A stretch of 6,123 nucleotides of DNA from CAYRTV01 sp964505785. GTDB taxonomy: Bacteria; Acidobacteriota; Aminicenantia; Aminicenantales; Aminicenantaceae. The stretch lies in the NCBI GenBank assembly GCA_964505785.1, contig CAZDJZ010000047.1, forward strand, positions 1 to 6,123. The letters are read 5' to 3'. Position numbers and translations under genes: made by a program. Numbering within the stretch: position 1 is the stretch's first letter; each line of letters begins with the position of its first letter. Of the stretch, positions 5,186-6,123 are shown piece by piece. The notes under the pieces are model-generated. The model did no database searches and was not told the origin of the DNA. It saw only the letters and a program-made list of their open reading frames with translations.

Positions 5186-5656
5186 TTAAAGAAAAACCTT
5201 TACTCTTTGATACAGTTTGCGGACAGGAAGGGTTAGCCAAGGCAGTATGCCGGTATAACTGAACAAAGCGATCAATTTGTTTCCCGCACCGGTCACTCCC
5301 AGAAAAACCGATTTCCCTTTTCTTTCGACCCGCACAACTTTTCCCAGTATATTTTTTCCTGAGATCCAGCCGTCATCTTTTACCAAATTATCTCCCCGAG
5401 TAAGAAAAAATCTCCTTTGCTTTAAAACCACTCTATGAACAAACATTGTTCCTGTTTGGGATAATACAAAAGCAATAATATCTCCGGTTCCGATCTCATG
5501 GTTTCCTTCCGGATATATAGCAATAACATCGCCTCCCCTAATAAAAGGCATCATGCTGCCTCCACGCACTCGAAACCTGAAAGCTTTCCCGCTCTTCAGG
5601 GTACTTCGGATTAAATCAATCAGTTCTTCACTCGCCGGTCCGGCTGTTTTTTTCAC
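5186..5656 (-). CDS. S26 signal-peptidase-like protease (Ser-His, SipW/Sec11 type)
   Basis: The product has 156 residues. The boxes of S24/S26 peptidases are clear: RFRVRGGSMMPFIRGGDVI places the nucleophile at Ser34, GTGDIIAFV (56-64) follows, FVHRVV supplies His74, and TRGDNLVKDDGW (86-97) is the GDN...D box. Histidine where E. coli LepB has lysine puts it with the ER/archaeal/SipW type Ser-His enzymes. There is no N-terminal membrane anchor; a hydrophobic stretch near 128-142 may bind the membrane. Such short S26 proteins often sit in polysaccharide or peptide-modification loci in environmental bacteria. The start is GTG at 5656 with GAGG 6 nt upstream. The longer TTG start at 5683 overlaps the -10 box of the promoter and would not be in the transcript. 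A role in trimming the downstream small peptide is inferred from adjacency only. Other possibilities are cleavage of secreted proteins or a degenerate regulatory role. Confidence 0.87.
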   Translation of the reverse strand: MKKTAGPASEELIDLIRSTLKSGKAFRFRVRGGSMMPFIRGGDVIAIYPEGNHEIGTGDIIAFVLSQTGTMFVHRVVLKQRRFFLTRGDNLVKDDGWISGKNILGKVVRVERKGKSVFLGVTGAGNKLIALFSYTGILPWLTLPVRKLYQRVKVFL

Positions 5657-5682
5657 AATAGTCCTCAAGCCTGTTAAATCCA

Positions 5683-5711
5683 ATCATATAAGGAAACCTG
5701 ACCATTCTCAA
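5683..5711 (-). promoter_or_regulatory. Promoter of the S26 peptidase gene
   Basis: On the minus strand TTGAGA (5706-5711) and TATGAT (5683-5688) are separated by exactly 17 nt, each matching five of six consensus bases. Transcription should start near 5676, about 20 nt before the GTG start codon, with GAGG at 5663-5666 in between. This supports the shorter start. Confidence 0.65.
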
Positions 5712-5730
5712 GTACAATCGCGCTCCGCCG

Positions 5731-5866
5731 GTCTTTCCAAGTCTATCTAAGTCTGTCTAGGTCTGTTCGGTCTATTCGGTCTGTTCAGTCGGCTCGCTTC
5801 GCTCGCGTTACTAGGGTTACTTGGGTTACTTGGGTTGCTTGGGTTCTTGCTCGCTGCGCTCGCGTT
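5731..5866. repeat. Capped decamer/nonamer tandem array, second locus
   Basis: Ten-nt units (GTCTTTCCAA, GTCTATCTAA, GTCTGTCTAG) at 5731-5760 pass into 9-nt units (TCTGTTCGG, TCTATTCGG, TCTGTTCAG) at 5762-5788. Then comes cap GCTCGCTTCGCTCGCGTT (5792-5809), four nonamers TTACTAGGG, TTACTTGGG, TTACTTGGG, TTGCTTGGG (5808-5843), and a second cap GCTCGCTGCGCTCGCGTT (5849-5866). The last cap and the two bases before it are identical to 3191-3210. Confidence 0.82.
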
Positions 5867-5920
5867 TACAGTTATAGGTATGCCATGAAAGAGAATAACC
5901 GGCTTCTGAGGCGGTTTTAA

Positions 5921-5941
5921 GATTTGAGATTTGAGATTTGA
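5921..5941. repeat. Heptanucleotide array (GATTTGA)
   Basis: There are three exact units, 5921-5927, 5928-5934 and 5935-5941, followed by a degenerate GATAAAA. It belongs to the set of 7-nt-period arrays of differing sequence in this window. Confidence 0.8.
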
Positions 5942-5979
5942 GATAAAACTTAAAACGACAATGATATATGACATTTATC

Positions 5980-6019
5980 CGGCTTTGGTTTATTTTTGAT
6001 TTTTGATTTTTGATTTTTG
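5980..6019. repeat. Second copy of the 34-nt duplicate with ATTTTTG heptamers
   Basis: Bases 5980-6013 are identical to 1322-1355. The heptamer ATTTTTG is present four times here (5992-6019) against three in the other copy, so the two copies differ in unit number. The invariant part before the heptamers begins CGGCTTTGGTTT. Confidence 0.85.
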
Positions 6020-6053
6020 ATTTAAAAAAAGCCCGCCCCGGCGTCTCACCCGC

Positions 6054-6123
6054 ATGTCATTCCCGAAGCGAAGCGACGTCTGAATCTCAAAGTGAACCCT
6101 ATGTCATTCTGAGGGCTTCACAG
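6054..6123 (+). repeat. Two direct left arms of the dispersed element, running off the window
   Basis: ATGTCATTCCCGAAGCGAAG starts at 6054 and continues to a degenerate GAATCTCAAAGTGAA core, matching the left arm at 3332. A second arm, ATGTCATTCTGAGGGCTTC, starts at 6101. Both are in the same orientation, unlike the inverted pairing of the full copies. Confidence 0.65.

Larger units (their letters stand above)
5712..6123. other. Gene-free repeat region at the right end
   Basis: It contains a capped 10/9-nt array (5731-5866), a GATTTGA array (5921-5941), the second copy of the 34-nt duplicate with ATTTTTG units (5980-6019) and two direct left arms of the dispersed element (6054-6123). A small inverted repeat, AACCG...CGGTTTT (5897-5918), is followed by few T residues and has no gene to serve. 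No coding sequence is credible here. Confidence 0.65.

Noticed and set aside
5897..5918. AACCG...CGGTTTT stem-loop as a terminator
   Set aside because: No gene ends near it on the plus strand, the stem is 5 bp and the T-run is four bases.
5747..5974. Minus-strand frame with Asn-Pro-Ser and Asn-Arg-Pro repeats
   Set aside because: The peptide repeats are simply the 9-nt arrays read in frame, and the rest is heptamer sequence. There is no ribosome site or family resemblance.

Overview
The window looks like part of the chromosome of an uncultivated, probably diderm (Gram-negative-type) bacterium. The grounds are an O-antigen-ligase-like polymerase, a lipid-anchored solute-binding protein, moderate base composition, and intergenic regions packed with short dispersed and tandem repeats of the kind seen in some candidate phyla. 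A placement such as Omnitrophota or Elusimicrobiota is only an impression. There are five convincing protein genes; no rRNA, tRNA, CRISPR array, transposase or phage gene was seen.

Layout. (1) Positions 35-2602, minus strand: a two-gene surface-polysaccharide unit, with a GT4-type glycosyltransferase (1286-2602) followed 15 nt later by a Wzy_C/O-antigen-ligase-type membrane protein (35-1270). (2) Positions 2603-3497: about 0.9 kb without a credible gene, made mostly of repeats (32-nt tandem units, two ~123-nt inverted-repeat elements, strong hairpins and a 10/9-nt tandem array). (3) Positions 3498-4600, plus strand: a promoter and a sulfate-binding-protein-family lipoprotein with no transporter partners in view. 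(4) Positions 4601-4938: another repeat-filled gap with a third ~124-nt element. (5) Positions 4939-5711, minus strand: a Ser-His S26 (SipW/Sec11-type) signal-peptidase-like gene, then a 56-residue cysteine-containing peptide whose front half looks like a conserved RiPP leader. Each of the two has a readable sigma-70-type promoter. (6) Positions 5712-6123: more tandem arrays and repeat arms.

The part most likely to be undescribed is the peptidase plus small-peptide pair (4939-5656), a candidate ribosomally made, modified peptide locus without a recognisable maturase in this window. The second theme is repeat biology. Heptanucleotide arrays of unrelated sequence, ~123-nt inverted-repeat elements and 10/9-nt arrays capped by a constant 18-mer fill every intergenic gap, and they have been incorporated into the 3' ends of both polysaccharide genes, supplying C-terminal residues and one stop codon. 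The sulfate-binding-type gene sits alone between the two minus-strand groups and has no visible functional link to them.
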